DNA of 64,000 bases from Streptomyces dioscori (GTDB lineage: Bacteria > Actinomycetota > Actinomycetes > Streptomycetales > Streptomycetaceae): contig NZ_KZ679054.1 of assembly GCF_003024195.1 (NCBI RefSeq), positions 62,001 through 126,000 on the forward strand. Reading direction: 5' to 3'. Positions 32,863 through 42,183 of the stretch are shown here, piece by piece. A program made the position numbers and the translations under genes. The notes under the pieces were generated by a model. That model searched no databases, was not told the origin of the DNA, and saw only the letters and a program-made list of their open reading frames with translations. Numbering within the stretch: the stretch's first letter is position 1; every line of letters starts with the position of its first letter.

Positions 32863-35800
32863 ATGCGAGTGCGGGCAACCGTAATCCGGGAAGGAGTCGC
32901 ACCGCAGGACGCGGTCATCAACGTCGACGACGGTACGACCGCGGCCGAAGTCGCCGCGGCGGTGGAACGGCTCCGTGCGCGGGGCGGCCCCGCGTCGTTC
33001 GCGGCTCAAGGGGTGGTGACACCTCTCCCTGGTCAGGCCCCCTCGTGGCAGCGGCCCGCCGCCGAGGCCGGGCTGTGGGTGGACGGCAGGCTCTGCGCAC
33101 CCGAGGCGAAGATCGGCAGCACGCTGCGGGACGGCGTGCGCCTCACCACCGACCCGTCCGTCGGCCCCTTCATGGTCAACGGCGAACCCGTCGGCAGGTA
33201 CGAGGTCACTGTCAGCGGAGGTGCCGGGGCCGGCCGGGTGGCCCGCCTCTCCGCCGGGGTCAGCACGATCGGCTCGGCGCCCACCGCCACGCTCTCCGTC
33301 GAGGACCCCTACCTGGCGCAGTTGGCGGCCCGGGTGACCGTCGACGTCAAGGGGCGCGTGGAGATCGCTCCCTACGACGGCGTTGAACTGGTTCTCGACG
33401 ACGAGCCGGTGTCCGCCCCGCAGGAGTGGCAGCCCGGTGTCCTGCTGAAGTCCGGCGAGTCGCTGTTCAGCCTCTCCGAGGTCGGCGAGCCCGACGCCCA
33501 CCTGTCACCCGCGGGAGCGGGCGGTCTCGCCTACAACCGCCCACCGCGTCTGACCTCGCCCAGAGCCAACCCGCGGCTCGTCGTTCCCGCACCGCCGAAG
33601 AAGGACGAGGCACAGCGGTTCCAGCTCATCTCGGCGATCCTCCCCCTCTTCTTCGGGGTGGGCATGTACTTCGTCACCAAGATGATCTACATGTTGCTGT
33701 TCTGCCTGCTGTCACCCCTCATGATCTTCGGTCAGTGGGTCAGCGACAGGCGGCACGGCAAGAAGAAGTACCGGGCCGCCATGAAGGAGTACCGGCAGGC
33801 CAAGGCCGATCACGAGGCCGAGGTCGAGCGGCTGAGCGAACTGGACCAGCGCCGCAGGCGCGAGGCCTACCCGGACCCGGGCCAGCTCCTGCTGTTCGCC
33901 ACCGGTCCGCGGCGGCGCCTGTGGGAACGGCGGATCACCGACCCGGACGCGATGCATCTGCGGGTCGGCTTCAGCGATCTCCGTGCGGAGATCGACGTCG
34001 CCAACGCCCGCAACGCCAGCTCGGACGCGGAGGATCCGGAGCCTCCGGTGGTCACCAACGTGCCGCTGACACTGCCGTTCGCGGAGCTCGGTGTGGTCGG
34101 CATCGCCGGCGACAGGGCGCGTGCGGTGGCCGGCGCCCGCTGGATGACCGCGCAGGCGGCCGTGCTGCACAGCCCCCGCGACCTGTCCATGGTGGTGCTC
34201 TCCTCGGCGGCGGACGCGGCGCAGAACTGGAGCTGGGCACAGTGGCTGCCCCACACCAGCCCTCAGCAGGGCCAGAACTGCGTCGCCCTGATGGGCACCG
34301 ACGCGGAGTCCATCTCGCGCAGGGTCACCGAACTCCTCGCGGAACTCACCAGACGGCAGGCGGTGGCCAAGGAGAACGGCGGCCTGAACGCCCTGCGTCC
34401 CGACACGCAGGTGCTGCTCGTTCTCGACGGCGCCCGGTTGCTCCGCAGGGTCCCCGGTGTTCCCCAACTGCTCCAGGAAGGCCCGGCGCACGGGATCTTC
34501 GCGCTCTGCGTGGACGAGGACGAACGACTGCTGCCGGAGGAGTGCCGCACCGCGATCTGCTGGACCCTGGAGTCGGCCACCCGGGTCCACCTCCGCGGGT
34601 ACGGATACGAGGCCGCCGGCGACGTACTGGCGGACCAGGTCTCCATCGCCTGGTGCGAACGCATGGCCCGCGCGCTCGCACCCGTCGTGGACGTGAGCCG
34701 TGACGACGCCGACAGCGCACTGCCCACGGCCGCCCGGCTGCTCGATCTGCTGGAGATGCCCAACCCCACGGGCGCCGACATCGCCAGGATCTGGCAGCGC
34801 GGCGGGGCGACCACGGCGGCACCGATCGGACTGGCCGCCGACGGCCCCTTCGTTCTGGACATCCGCCGGGACGGCCCGCACGCACTGATCGCCGGTACGA
34901 CCGGCGCCGGTAAGTCGGAGCTGCTGCAGACCATCATCGCCTCGCTGGCCGTGGGCAACACCCCGGACGCCCTCAACTTCGTACTCATCGACTACAAGGG
35001 CGGCAGCGCCTTCCAGGACTGCGCACGGCTGCCGCACACCGTCGGCATGGTGAGCGACCTCGACGCCCATCTGACCGAGCGCGCACTCGCCTCGCTCGCC
35101 GCGGAGCTCCGCCGCCGTGAGGAGATCCTCTTCCATGCCGAGACCAAGGACATCGAGGACTACAACGACGCCCGCAGGCTGCGCCCCGACCTTGAGCCCA
35201 TGCCACGGCTCATGCTGGTCATCGACGAGTTCGCCTCGCTGGTCGCGGAGCTGCCCGACTTCATCGCCGGCCTGGTGGACATCGCGCGGCGGGGCCGGTC
35301 GCTCGGCGTGCACCTCCTGCTCGCCACCCAGCGCCCGGCGGGTGTGGTCAGCCAGGACATCCGGGCCAACACCAACCTCCGTATCGCGCTGCGCGTCACC
35401 AACGGCGAGGAGTCGCGCGACGTCATCGACGCCCCCGACTCGGGCAACATCTCGAAGGCCACACCGGGCCGCTGCTACGTACGGTCCGGAGCCCAGTCAC
35501 TCATCGGTGTGCAGTCCGCGCGCATCGGTGGACGGCGGCCCGGCCACGACACGGCACCCCAGGTCACGCTGAACTTCCTGGACTGGGTGGCCTACGGGCA
35601 TCCGCCGCCGCGAGCCGCACAGGCGGACGGCGACGACGGCACCATGGTCACGGACCTGGCCGTGCTGGTGGAGGCCATCAGCGCGGGCGCGCAGCAACTC
35701 GGCTGCGCGCAACCCCGCAGCCCGTGGCTGCCGCCGATCCCCTCACAGGTACTCAACTCCGAGCTGCCCGCTCTGCCCGAGGCCGGGCCCGGCGCCGACA

Positions 35801-37317
35801 CCGTCCGCCCGGTGGCCTTCGGACTCACCGACCTGCCGGCCCAGCAGGCGCGCGCGGCCCTCGCGCTCGACCTGGCCGACGGGGAGCACCTGATGATCGC
35901 GGGCGGTCCGCGCTCCGGGCGGTCGACCGCCCTGCGGACCGTCGCGGGGGCGCTCGCACAGAACTGCGCACCGAGCGACGTCCACCTCTACGGAATCGAC
36001 TGCGGAGCCAACGCGCTGCTCCCGCTGACCAGCCTCCCGCACTGCGGTGCGGTCGTCACCCGTGACCAGACGGCCCGTGTCGACCGGCTGCTGGGGCGGC
36101 TTCTCGACGAGGTCACGCGACGGCAGATGTTCCTCGCGGAGAAGGGCCAGTCGAGCGCGGCCGAGCAGCGTGCGGCCGCCGAGCCCGAGGACCGCCTGCC
36201 GTGGATGGTCGTTCTGATCGACGGGTGGGACGCCTTCCGCCTGGCGTTCGAGAACTACGACTACGGACGTCTCGTCGAGGCGGCGAAGCGGCTGTTCCGC
36301 GAAGGTGCCGCCGTCGGCGTCAAGGTGGTCCTGGCCACCGACCGAAGCGGCCTGATGGGAGAGATCTCCAGCTCCTTCGCCGAACGGCTCGTGCTGAGGC
36401 TCGCCGACCCCCAGGACTATTCGTTCGCGGGCATCACCCCGAAGGACGTACCCAAGGAGGTGCCGTCCGGCAGGGCCCTCAAGGGGACCGACGACGGGGT
36501 GCAGGAGAGCCAGATCGCGCTGCTCGCGGAGAACCCGAGCGGACAGGCGCAGGTGGCGGCACTGCAGGAGATCGCACGGGTGGCGGCGCAGACCTGGCCC
36601 CGCCCGGCCCAGCACCAGCGGCCCATCCGGGTCGACGTACTGCCGGCGCGGCTCAAGGCCTCCGAAGCCATGGCGCTGCAGCCCGACTTCGTTCCGCCGT
36701 CGGACCTGTGGGCCCTCTTCGCGGCCGGCGGGGACGAACTGTCGCCGCTCGGCATGGACTTGGAGGAGGCGGGCCCCGGCTTCGTCATCTCGGGGCCGCC
36801 GAAGTCGGGGCGCTCAAGCACCCTGGTGGTGGCGGCGATGTCCTTGCTGAGCCGTGGCACCGAGGTCGTCCTGATCACGCCGAGGCGTTCCCCCCTGCGG
36901 GACCTCGCCTCCGAGCCCGGTGTCCTCGGGACGCTCGACAGCGAGGGGTCGGCGGACGACCTCCAGGCGCTGACGGGCAGCGCGCGGGGGCCGTACGTCA
37001 TCCTGGTGGACGACGCCGAGCTGATCTACGACACACCGCTCGACGAAGCCCTTGAGGAGGAACTGCGCCGCGGTATGGACGGCGGCCTCGGTCTGATCAT
37101 GGCGGGCGCGGTCGACACGCTGTCCTCCCAGTACCGGGGTTCCGTGGTGCAGGCACGGCGCTCACGCAACGGCCTGCTGCTCTCTCCACAGGGCACGGCG
37201 GACGGCGAGATGTTCAACATCCGCGTGTCGTCGAACAGCGGCGGCGGCCCGACCGGCCGCGGACTGTTCGTCCGGAGCGGGGAGGCCATGCCGGCGCAGG
37301 CGGTGCTGCCGGGCTAG
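32863..37317 (+). CDS. eccC: Type VII secretion ATPase EccC with N-terminal FHA domain
   Basis: A 1484-residue FtsK/SpoIIIE-family secretion motor. Residues about 1-80 form a ubiquitin-like region, and 110-215 an FHA-type domain (STIGSAPTATLSVEDP). Two transmembrane helices lie near 260-295, then three ATPase domains. D1 has canonical Walker A GTTGAGKS (678-685) and LMLVIDEFASLV; D2 (GGPRSGRST, 1014-1022) and D3 (GPPKSGRS, 1311-1318) have Arg in place of the Walker lysine. FHA plus EccC fusion is the Firmicutes EssC plan. It faces WXG100 genes, the presumed substrates; EccB, EccD, EccE and mycosin are absent nearby. Confidence 0.93.
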   Translation: MRVRATVIREGVAPQDAVINVDDGTTAAEVAAAVERLRARGGPASFAAQGVVTPLPGQAPSWQRPAAEAGLWVDGRLCAPEAKIGSTLRDGVRLTTDPSVGPFMVNGEPVGRYEVTVSGGAGAGRVARLSAGVSTIGSAPTATLSVEDPYLAQLAARVTVDVKGRVEIAPYDGVELVLDDEPVSAPQEWQPGVLLKSGESLFSLSEVGEPDAHLSPAGAGGLAYNRPPRLTSPRANPRLVVPAPPKKDEAQRFQLISAILPLFFGVGMYFVTKMIYMLLFCLLSPLMIFGQWVSDRRHGKKKYRAAMKEYRQAKADHEAEVERLSELDQRRRREAYPDPGQLLLFATGPRRRLWERRITDPDAMHLRVGFSDLRAEIDVANARNASSDAEDPEPPVVTNVPLTLPFAELGVVGIAGDRARAVAGARWMTAQAAVLHSPRDLSMVVLSSAADAAQNWSWAQWLPHTSPQQGQNCVALMGTDAESISRRVTELLAELTRRQAVAKENGGLNALRPDTQVLLVLDGARLLRRVPGVPQLLQEGPAHGIFALCVDEDERLLPEECRTAICWTLESATRVHLRGYGYEAAGDVLADQVSIAWCERMARALAPVVDVSRDDADSALPTAARLLDLLEMPNPTGADIARIWQRGGATTAAPIGLAADGPFVLDIRRDGPHALIAGTTGAGKSELLQTIIASLAVGNTPDALNFVLIDYKGGSAFQDCARLPHTVGMVSDLDAHLTERALASLAAELRRREEILFHAETKDIEDYNDARRLRPDLEPMPRLMLVIDEFASLVAELPDFIAGLVDIARRGRSLGVHLLLATQRPAGVVSQDIRANTNLRIALRVTNGEESRDVIDAPDSGNISKATPGRCYVRSGAQSLIGVQSARIGGRRPGHDTAPQVTLNFLDWVAYGHPPPRAAQADGDDGTMVTDLAVLVEAISAGAQQLGCAQPRSPWLPPIPSQVLNSELPALPEAGPGADTVRPVAFGLTDLPAQQARAALALDLADGEHLMIAGGPRSGRSTALRTVAGALAQNCAPSDVHLYGIDCGANALLPLTSLPHCGAVVTRDQTARVDRLLGRLLDEVTRRQMFLAEKGQSSAAEQRAAAEPEDRLPWMVVLIDGWDAFRLAFENYDYGRLVEAAKRLFREGAAVGVKVVLATDRSGLMGEISSSFAERLVLRLADPQDYSFAGITPKDVPKEVPSGRALKGTDDGVQESQIALLAENPSGQAQVAALQEIARVAAQTWPRPAQHQRPIRVDVLPARLKASEAMALQPDFVPPSDLWALFAAGGDELSPLGMDLEEAGPGFVISGPPKSGRSSTLVVAAMSLLSRGTEVVLITPRRSPLRDLASEPGVLGTLDSEGSADDLQALTGSARGPYVILVDDAELIYDTPLDEALEEELRRGMDGGLGLIMAGAVDTLSSQYRGSVVQARRSRNGLLLSPQGTADGEMFNIRVSSNSGGGPTGRGLFVRSGEAMPAQAVLPG

Positions 37318-37391
37318 GGCTTCTTCGGCGGAGACCGGGCCGACGGTGGACGGCTGTCGCCCGGCTGAGGGCTGACGGCTGAGGGGGGCCA

Positions 37392-37437
37392 ACGCATTCG
37401 GGCCGGACAACCTACAGGTTGTCCGGCCCGAATGCGT
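37392..37437. terminator. Bidirectional terminator, perfect 22-bp stem
   Basis: A 46-base palindrome: 22 complementary bases on each side of a two-base centre (AC). It lies between the convergent eccC and WXG100 genes. Confidence 0.85.
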
Positions 37438-37493
37438 GTGCTCGATTGCTCGATGTGGGGTCGACTTCCCCCTCATCAACGACCGTTGAGCAA

Positions 37494-37760
37494 CTAGTCG
37501 TTGATGGTGTCGTTCGCCTGGGCGGCGTCGCTGGTCTCCTTGCGGGCATTCTCAAGAGACGTGACGAAGTTCTGCAGCTGCGGCTTGAGCTTGTCCCATT
37601 CCTCCCGGAATCGGTTGGCTCGGCCACCCTTCCAGAACTCCTCACTGTGACTCGTGCCCGTGGAGATGGCACGAATCAGGTCGTCGAGGTTCCCGTGCTG
37701 AGTCTTGAAGGTGGTGGAAAGACTCCGGAGTCGTGTGGTATCTGCGCCCTTTAGCGTCAT
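37494..37760 (-). CDS. WXG100-family protein (88 aa)
   Basis: An 88-residue EsxA/B-like protein, a candidate type VII substrate. A helix-turn-helix hairpin is visible with the W-x-G turn F-W-K-G-G (near residue 43), preceded by LSTTFKTQHGNLDDLIRAI and followed by RANRFREEWDKLKPQLQNFVTSLENARKE. The ATG at 37760 follows GGGGAGG; the longer frame to 37838 is ignored. It is convergent with eccC and divergent from the small WXG gene at 37949. Confidence 0.88.
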   Translation of the reverse strand: MTLKGADTTRLRSLSTTFKTQHGNLDDLIRAISTGTSHSEEFWKGGRANRFREEWDKLKPQLQNFVTSLENARKETSDAAQANDTIND

Positions 37761-37857
37761 GACTGCCTCCCCGTGTATCGATAGCCAGACGAACCTTCGG
37801 TCCGCCGGACCCGATGCTATCGCAATGGGTGTAGCCACGTCATCGGCCCGAGGCTCC

Positions 37858-37887
37858 TTGCTTGCGGTACTGGAAGCTCCTTATTGT
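37858..37887 (+). promoter_or_regulatory. Promoter of T7SS module A (TTGCTT-18-TATTGT)
   Basis: -35 TTGCTT (37858-37863) and -10 TATTGT (37882-37887) with an 18-base spacer lie 62 bases before the small WXG gene, within an AT-richer stretch. Confidence 0.55.
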
Positions 37888-37948
37888 TGGTTCCCTGTAG
37901 ACGACAAATATTTCCGAACTGCAACTTGATGCCGCACTGGAGGCGCAC

Positions 37949-38263
37949 GTGGGCGATACGAACGAGCAGCCGAAGGTCGATAACCCTTATCGAACTCAGC
38001 TGGAGACGCTGAAGAGTAATCTCGTGGAGGAGGTCAAAGAGCTCAAAAAATGCCTTAAGACGGCATCTCAGGATGTTGGGGACAAAAAGAAATCCTGGGT
38101 CGGCAAGACGGCCAACAAGTGGCACGACGAAATCGAAGGTAACCGCGGCCGCATGATCAGGGAGATCGACAAGCTCATCCCGGCGGTGCAACGGAGGATC
38201 GACTCCCTGCCCGAGAAGGTGTCGCCGTCCGAGGCGAAGATGATGCGGATGGATCTGCGTTGA
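37949..38263 (+). CDS. Small WXG100-like protein, module A (104 aa)
   Basis: A 104-residue helical protein with the conserved block S-W-V-G-K-T-A-N-K-W-H-D near residues 49-60, between two long charged helices (LETLKSNLVEEVKELKKCLK and RMIREIDKLIPAVQRRIDSLPEKV). It is clearly homologous to the protein at 49073-49402 (SWVGKTADKWH, MPEKV). The W-V-G turn suggests a WXG100-superfamily protein that pairs with or is secreted beside the large protein downstream. The GTG at 37949 follows GGAGG. Base composition is more AT-rich than the surroundings. Confidence 0.78.
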   Translation: MGDTNEQPKVDNPYRTQLETLKSNLVEEVKELKKCLKTASQDVGDKKKSWVGKTANKWHDEIEGNRGRMIREIDKLIPAVQRRIDSLPEKVSPSEAKMMRMDLR

Positions 38264-38326
38264 CGACGCGGAGCGGCGTTGACACTGAACAAGCTGAAGC
38301 AACCGCACGGTACGGGGGACATTTTT

Positions 38327-40405
38327 ATGGCAGGCGATGAGGACGGTTTCTCCGGCATCGACCCGGAACAGCTGGCCAAGACGATCCAGTCTCTCCAGAA
38401 GGACCAGGAGAAGCTGAAGTCCAGCGCGACGTGGATCAAGTCGAGTTTCGAGCGATACGGCGTCGAAACTGACCCGCTGACCGAGCTGCTCGCCATCGCC
38501 GGCTGGTCCGAGAACCAACTCCCCATGCTCAGACGCCGCCACCACCTCTCCATCGCCGAGGATGAGAAGTACGGCCACGGCTACAAGGGAATGGTGCGGA
38601 TCAAGGAGAGCATGGTCGGTCAGACCAAGCAGTCCCAGGCGAATGGGAAGAAGCTGGGGGATGATTTCAAAGAAAAGCTTGAGAACGGGGAGGAAATTAC
38701 TCCAGAAATGTTCGCAGACCTACGTGCGAACGAATCGGACGCCGACTATGTGAAGTCCTTCTACGACGTGCTCGGTTCGCGGAACCTGCTGTGGATGTCC
38801 CAGGAAATGGGGGACCGCAACAGTGATTTCTACAAGGATGACGCCGAGCAGCGGGAGAAGGACCGTAAAGTGATTGCCGACACCTTCGGTACGTATACGA
38901 AGGTGGCTTTTGAGGGCAAGACGCCCAAGGAGAAGCAGCGGGCGTGGAATAAATGGTTCGACGATTCTGCGGTTGACGAGCACTTTGGGTTCCGGCCGGA
39001 CCGCCTGACTCCGCTGCTCCGTGGTGGGTCACATGACAAGGACTTCCTTGTGGCGTTCGGTGACCGTGTGTTCAGCAAGGATGCCAAGACCAACGAGAAC
39101 CAGTTCCTCGGAAACAGTGGAATTGGTGAGGGGGAATGGAGCAAGGACGGCTACGAGCAGCTGTTCGACGCCATCTCACGGAACTCTGAAGCTTCCGGTG
39201 AGTGGATGGATCACAATCCGGACGGCGTCCAGTCGATGCTGTACTCCACGGGCCCCTGGAAGGTCGATGAACCAGCAGAGCGTGGAGTAGCTTTCCTCAA
39301 TATTCTGCAGGCAGGAAGCGTGACGCTGCGGAAGGACAACCCGGCGCTGGCGGAGAAGAACGCCGCACGGCTGATCTATGAGAATTATCAGCACAGCAAG
39401 GGCGATTTGAAGAACGTACATCCGATCGACGGTACGTCCGCCGTTTACACCAGCATCCTGACCTCTTACTGGAAAGACGTCGAGCACAGTGTGACGTCGC
39501 CTGTGAGCAATAATTTGTGGAGTGGCGGAAAGGAGTGGAGCGACAAGTCCTATTTTGCCGGGCAGGATAAGAAGCGTGCAGGTCTTGAGTTTTCCCAGGA
39601 CATGTGGGGAGCGCTGACGGTGGAAGCCGGTCGCGACCCCCGGGGTGCTGGAATCATCGGAGCACTTTTCCAGGGGTACAACGAGAAGATGATCGCGCAG
39701 GAGAACGACATCAACCCGCATCGTACGGGTGACTCTGTGCGCTATATCTCGGCGCAGAAGGGGATGATGCAACGCTTCTACTACGAGAACATGCGCACCG
39801 TTGCCGATCAACTGGGCGCAGAGCGCGACAAGTGGGTTGAGGACACCAACGCGTTCCGCGACGGCCTGATTGACCAAGTGACGGGTGTGGCAATGGGTGC
39901 TACCGGCGGAGCGGGTATGGCGGGCGCCAAAGGCGCTGCTATCGGCGCTGCTTATGGGATGGTGTCAGACGTCCTTACGGTTTGGATAAAGGATGGAGTC
40001 CATGTCGATGCATCGAACGCACCGGCTGCTCTTCGGCACCAGATCGAAGGCGTGAAAAAGGCGACCATCGACACGAGTTGGCAGACCTCTTACCAGGATC
40101 AGGCGAACGACCTCCTACGCGAGAAGAACGGTGGTTTCGACGCGAGGTACATCCCGGAAGTCGAGGTATGGAAGGTGGACGGAAGTCATGAGACGTACAC
40201 CGGAAACCCGAAACAATATATCAAGGGAGACTCGTCGCGAAACTTCCTGACGAAGGATGGAGTCGTGATGGATCCGGAAAAGATGTCACCCAGGCAACGC
40301 ACGGCCTATGGCGAATGGCTGCGCGACCCTGCCGTGGTCCAGAAGGTGTACACGCCATTTTCCGACGGCCGTAACGCCTGGGACTGGCCCGGCCAGAACG
40401 ACTAG
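38327..40405 (+). CDS. Large T7SS-associated protein, module A (692 aa), unknown function
   Basis: A 692-residue, mostly helical, charged protein. The N-terminal block (FSGIDPEQLAKTIQSLQKDQEKL, GWSENQLPMLRRRHHLS) is shared with the protein at 47050-49023. Near residues 530-560 is a Gly/Ala-rich hydrophobic patch (GVAMGATGGAGMAGAKGAA) that could enter a membrane. No enzyme motif is recognised and there is no signal peptide. Paired with a small WXG protein and placed next to eccC, it is a candidate T7SS substrate or effector. The ATG at 38327 follows GGGGGA; a TTG at 38279 is less likely. Confidence 0.75.
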   Translation: MAGDEDGFSGIDPEQLAKTIQSLQKDQEKLKSSATWIKSSFERYGVETDPLTELLAIAGWSENQLPMLRRRHHLSIAEDEKYGHGYKGMVRIKESMVGQTKQSQANGKKLGDDFKEKLENGEEITPEMFADLRANESDADYVKSFYDVLGSRNLLWMSQEMGDRNSDFYKDDAEQREKDRKVIADTFGTYTKVAFEGKTPKEKQRAWNKWFDDSAVDEHFGFRPDRLTPLLRGGSHDKDFLVAFGDRVFSKDAKTNENQFLGNSGIGEGEWSKDGYEQLFDAISRNSEASGEWMDHNPDGVQSMLYSTGPWKVDEPAERGVAFLNILQAGSVTLRKDNPALAEKNAARLIYENYQHSKGDLKNVHPIDGTSAVYTSILTSYWKDVEHSVTSPVSNNLWSGGKEWSDKSYFAGQDKKRAGLEFSQDMWGALTVEAGRDPRGAGIIGALFQGYNEKMIAQENDINPHRTGDSVRYISAQKGMMQRFYYENMRTVADQLGAERDKWVEDTNAFRDGLIDQVTGVAMGATGGAGMAGAKGAAIGAAYGMVSDVLTVWIKDGVHVDASNAPAALRHQIEGVKKATIDTSWQTSYQDQANDLLREKNGGFDARYIPEVEVWKVDGSHETYTGNPKQYIKGDSSRNFLTKDGVVMDPEKMSPRQRTAYGEWLRDPAVVQKVYTPFSDGRNAWDWPGQND

Positions 40406-40454
40406 TGCTGTACAGAATGTATTTCTCGGTGCAGAGGCGAAAACAGGAGGCAGT

Positions 40455-41147
40455 GTGTTCGAGAAAAAGGCAGGGAAGTCCGAGGATATGGCGCCGGTCG
40501 TCGGCCGGAAATCTGTCGTGATGACTTGCCTTGCCGTTGTGCTGTTCGGGGCCGCGGCGTGCGGGGATGAAGCAGGAGCAGAACCGTTGAGTAAGTCACA
40601 GATCTCCCGCGCGGTGCTGAGTCAGGGAGATGTACCGGGATACAATTTCTTCGACGAATCACGTGCCGAGACGGATAAGTCGGCACGAGCGGACAAGAAG
40701 GCTTGTCAGCCCATTGTCGCGTTCGCTATTGCTCCCGAGATGTCAGCGTATGACAAACGCTCGGCACGTCAGAGAATCACCAAGAGTGAGAAGCCGGATG
40801 CCGACTATCAGCTCATTTTGACAAGTGCTGAGTCGGAGGCGGCGGCTCAGGACGCATTGAAGGACCTCAAGAGCGCTGTCACGGCTTGTTCTTCGGGATT
40901 CAATCTCACGTATTCGGGTCAGACGAACAAGGTTCGGCGAGTCACCTCCGACAAGACGTCGTCCGGCAGTCAAATCAATATCTTGTTCGAGTATCAGGCG
41001 GGAATGAAGATCCGATATGTCGTAATGCGGGAGGGGGCGACCCTGGTCAGAATCTCTGCTGCCACCCGGTACGCAAACGAATTCGTCACCGTGCCGAAGC
41101 GAATATCTGAAAAGCAGTTTCAGAAGCTGCGGAAAGTAGCGGAATGA
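40455..41147 (+). CDS. Exported lipoprotein-like protein, module A (230 aa)
   Basis: A 230-residue exported protein. The hydrophobic segment SVVMTCLAVVLFGAAACG suggests a signal peptide with a weak lipobox at C36. The mature part contains DKKACQPIVAFAI and a second Cys in SAVTACSSGFNL, a pattern shared with the lipoprotein at 54045-54770 (DKKECAPLAYAL, SVSSCGGGF). The fold resembles PknH_C-type extracellular sensors, which is a tentative link. The GTG at 40455 follows AGGAGG; an ATG at 40488 is an alternative. It is the last gene of module A. Confidence 0.7.
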   Translation: MFEKKAGKSEDMAPVVGRKSVVMTCLAVVLFGAAACGDEAGAEPLSKSQISRAVLSQGDVPGYNFFDESRAETDKSARADKKACQPIVAFAIAPEMSAYDKRSARQRITKSEKPDADYQLILTSAESEAAAQDALKDLKSAVTACSSGFNLTYSGQTNKVRRVTSDKTSSGSQINILFEYQAGMKIRYVVMREGATLVRISAATRYANEFVTVPKRISEKQFQKLRKVAE

Positions 41148-41172
41148 CGGGCCGTCCCCGAGGCGCGTCATT
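41143..41172. terminator. Hairpin containing both stop codons of convergent genes
   Basis: AATGACG (41143-41149) pairs with CGTCATT (41166-41172). The TGA of the plus-strand gene and the TGA of the minus-strand gene both lie in the stem. Confidence 0.55.
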
Positions 41173-42130
41173 TGATGTGAAATGCGATACCTTTAGAGCT
41201 GAATGCGGTGGTGGATTTTGCTCCCTTGAGTCGTGCCGTGAGCTGAATCTGCCCCTGCCACGAGCCCGCGCGAAGATCTCCTGTTTCCTTGATTCGGAAA
41301 TGTAGCGGCTTGCTTTCATCACGTGACAGGCCGATGTCGGAGACGAGCGCCGCGTCATCCTCCAGACTCTGGACGGCGTCGGAGGTCGGAGTGGGGCCGG
41401 GGGAGGGAATCTTCAATTCCTTCCAGCCGTTCGCTGTCTTCCACTGGACAGACAGGGCGGAAGTGGATTCGGCAGCTCTGCAGTCGCCTTCGACGTCTTC
41501 GCACAGGAAGGCCAGGATCTGGATCTTCGGGTAGTCCACCGCGGAGCGATTCTTCACCGAGAAGTCGTACTCGGACCAACCGCCTCCTCGCTGCACGTAC
41601 TCGGCCCCCGAATCCTCCGCGACCTGAAAATTGGTCAATCGTGCTGATCCATGGGCGACGGCCACTGACGTGCGTGCTTTGCTTATCCTGGCGGTCACGC
41701 CGATGGACTGACCGCTGTCAGTGGGACGCATTCCAGGGGTCAGGCGCAGGTTGAATGTACTGCGGCCTGAAGGCAATGCGGTCTGAAACGTGCCGCTGAG
41801 ATCCTTGTTGCTGCCGGCGGCCTTCGACGAGAGACGGAGAGTCTTCCACGATGAGGATCCGAGGTCCTGGTATTCAATGGCGACGTCACCCTTGGGTGCG
41901 TGCTGCAAGCTGATGGAAAGACTGACGTCGACGTTGCTTCGTTTTGATTCGCTGTTGTCCACGGCGAGAGCCAGCGGTCCCGGCTCTCCCCTCACGAAGT
42001 CGGACGAACTCTCGATTTTCATCCATACAGGGCTTGTGGAGGGCTGGCCCTCGTCGTGCGGCTCCTCGCTCGTGCACGAGGCGAGAGCTGCGATCGACAG
42101 TGCCGCGACCATCGCTCGGCTGTGGCGCAT
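41168..42130 (-). CDS. Lipoprotein with Ig-like domains (320 aa)
   Basis: A 320-residue lipoprotein: signal MRHSRAMVAALSIAALASC with the lipobox A-L-A-S-C, then beta-rich sequence suggesting two Ig-like domains (LALAVDNSESKRSNVDVSLSI and YDFSVKNRSAVDYPKIQILAF). Two internal Cys (FLCEDVEGDCRA) may pair. It ends the minus-strand T7SS operon running from 44879. The ATG at 42130 has only a weak ribosome site. A cell-surface role is likely; no specific function is known. Confidence 0.72.
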   Translation of the reverse strand: MRHSRAMVAALSIAALASCTSEEPHDEGQPSTSPVWMKIESSSDFVRGEPGPLALAVDNSESKRSNVDVSLSISLQHAPKGDVAIEYQDLGSSSWKTLRLSSKAAGSNKDLSGTFQTALPSGRSTFNLRLTPGMRPTDSGQSIGVTARISKARTSVAVAHGSARLTNFQVAEDSGAEYVQRGGGWSEYDFSVKNRSAVDYPKIQILAFLCEDVEGDCRAAESTSALSVQWKTANGWKELKIPSPGPTPTSDAVQSLEDDAALVSDIGLSRDESKPLHFRIKETGDLRAGSWQGQIQLTARLKGAKSTTAFSSKGIAFHIK

Positions 42131-42183
42131 CTCGTTCCGATCCGTTCGGTGATGTGAACGCCAAGAGCGTTGGCGATCCTCGG

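Noticed and set aside
38279..38326. TTG at 38279 as start of the large module A protein
   Set aside because: The ATG at 38327 has a ribosome site and matches the paralogue's N-terminus.
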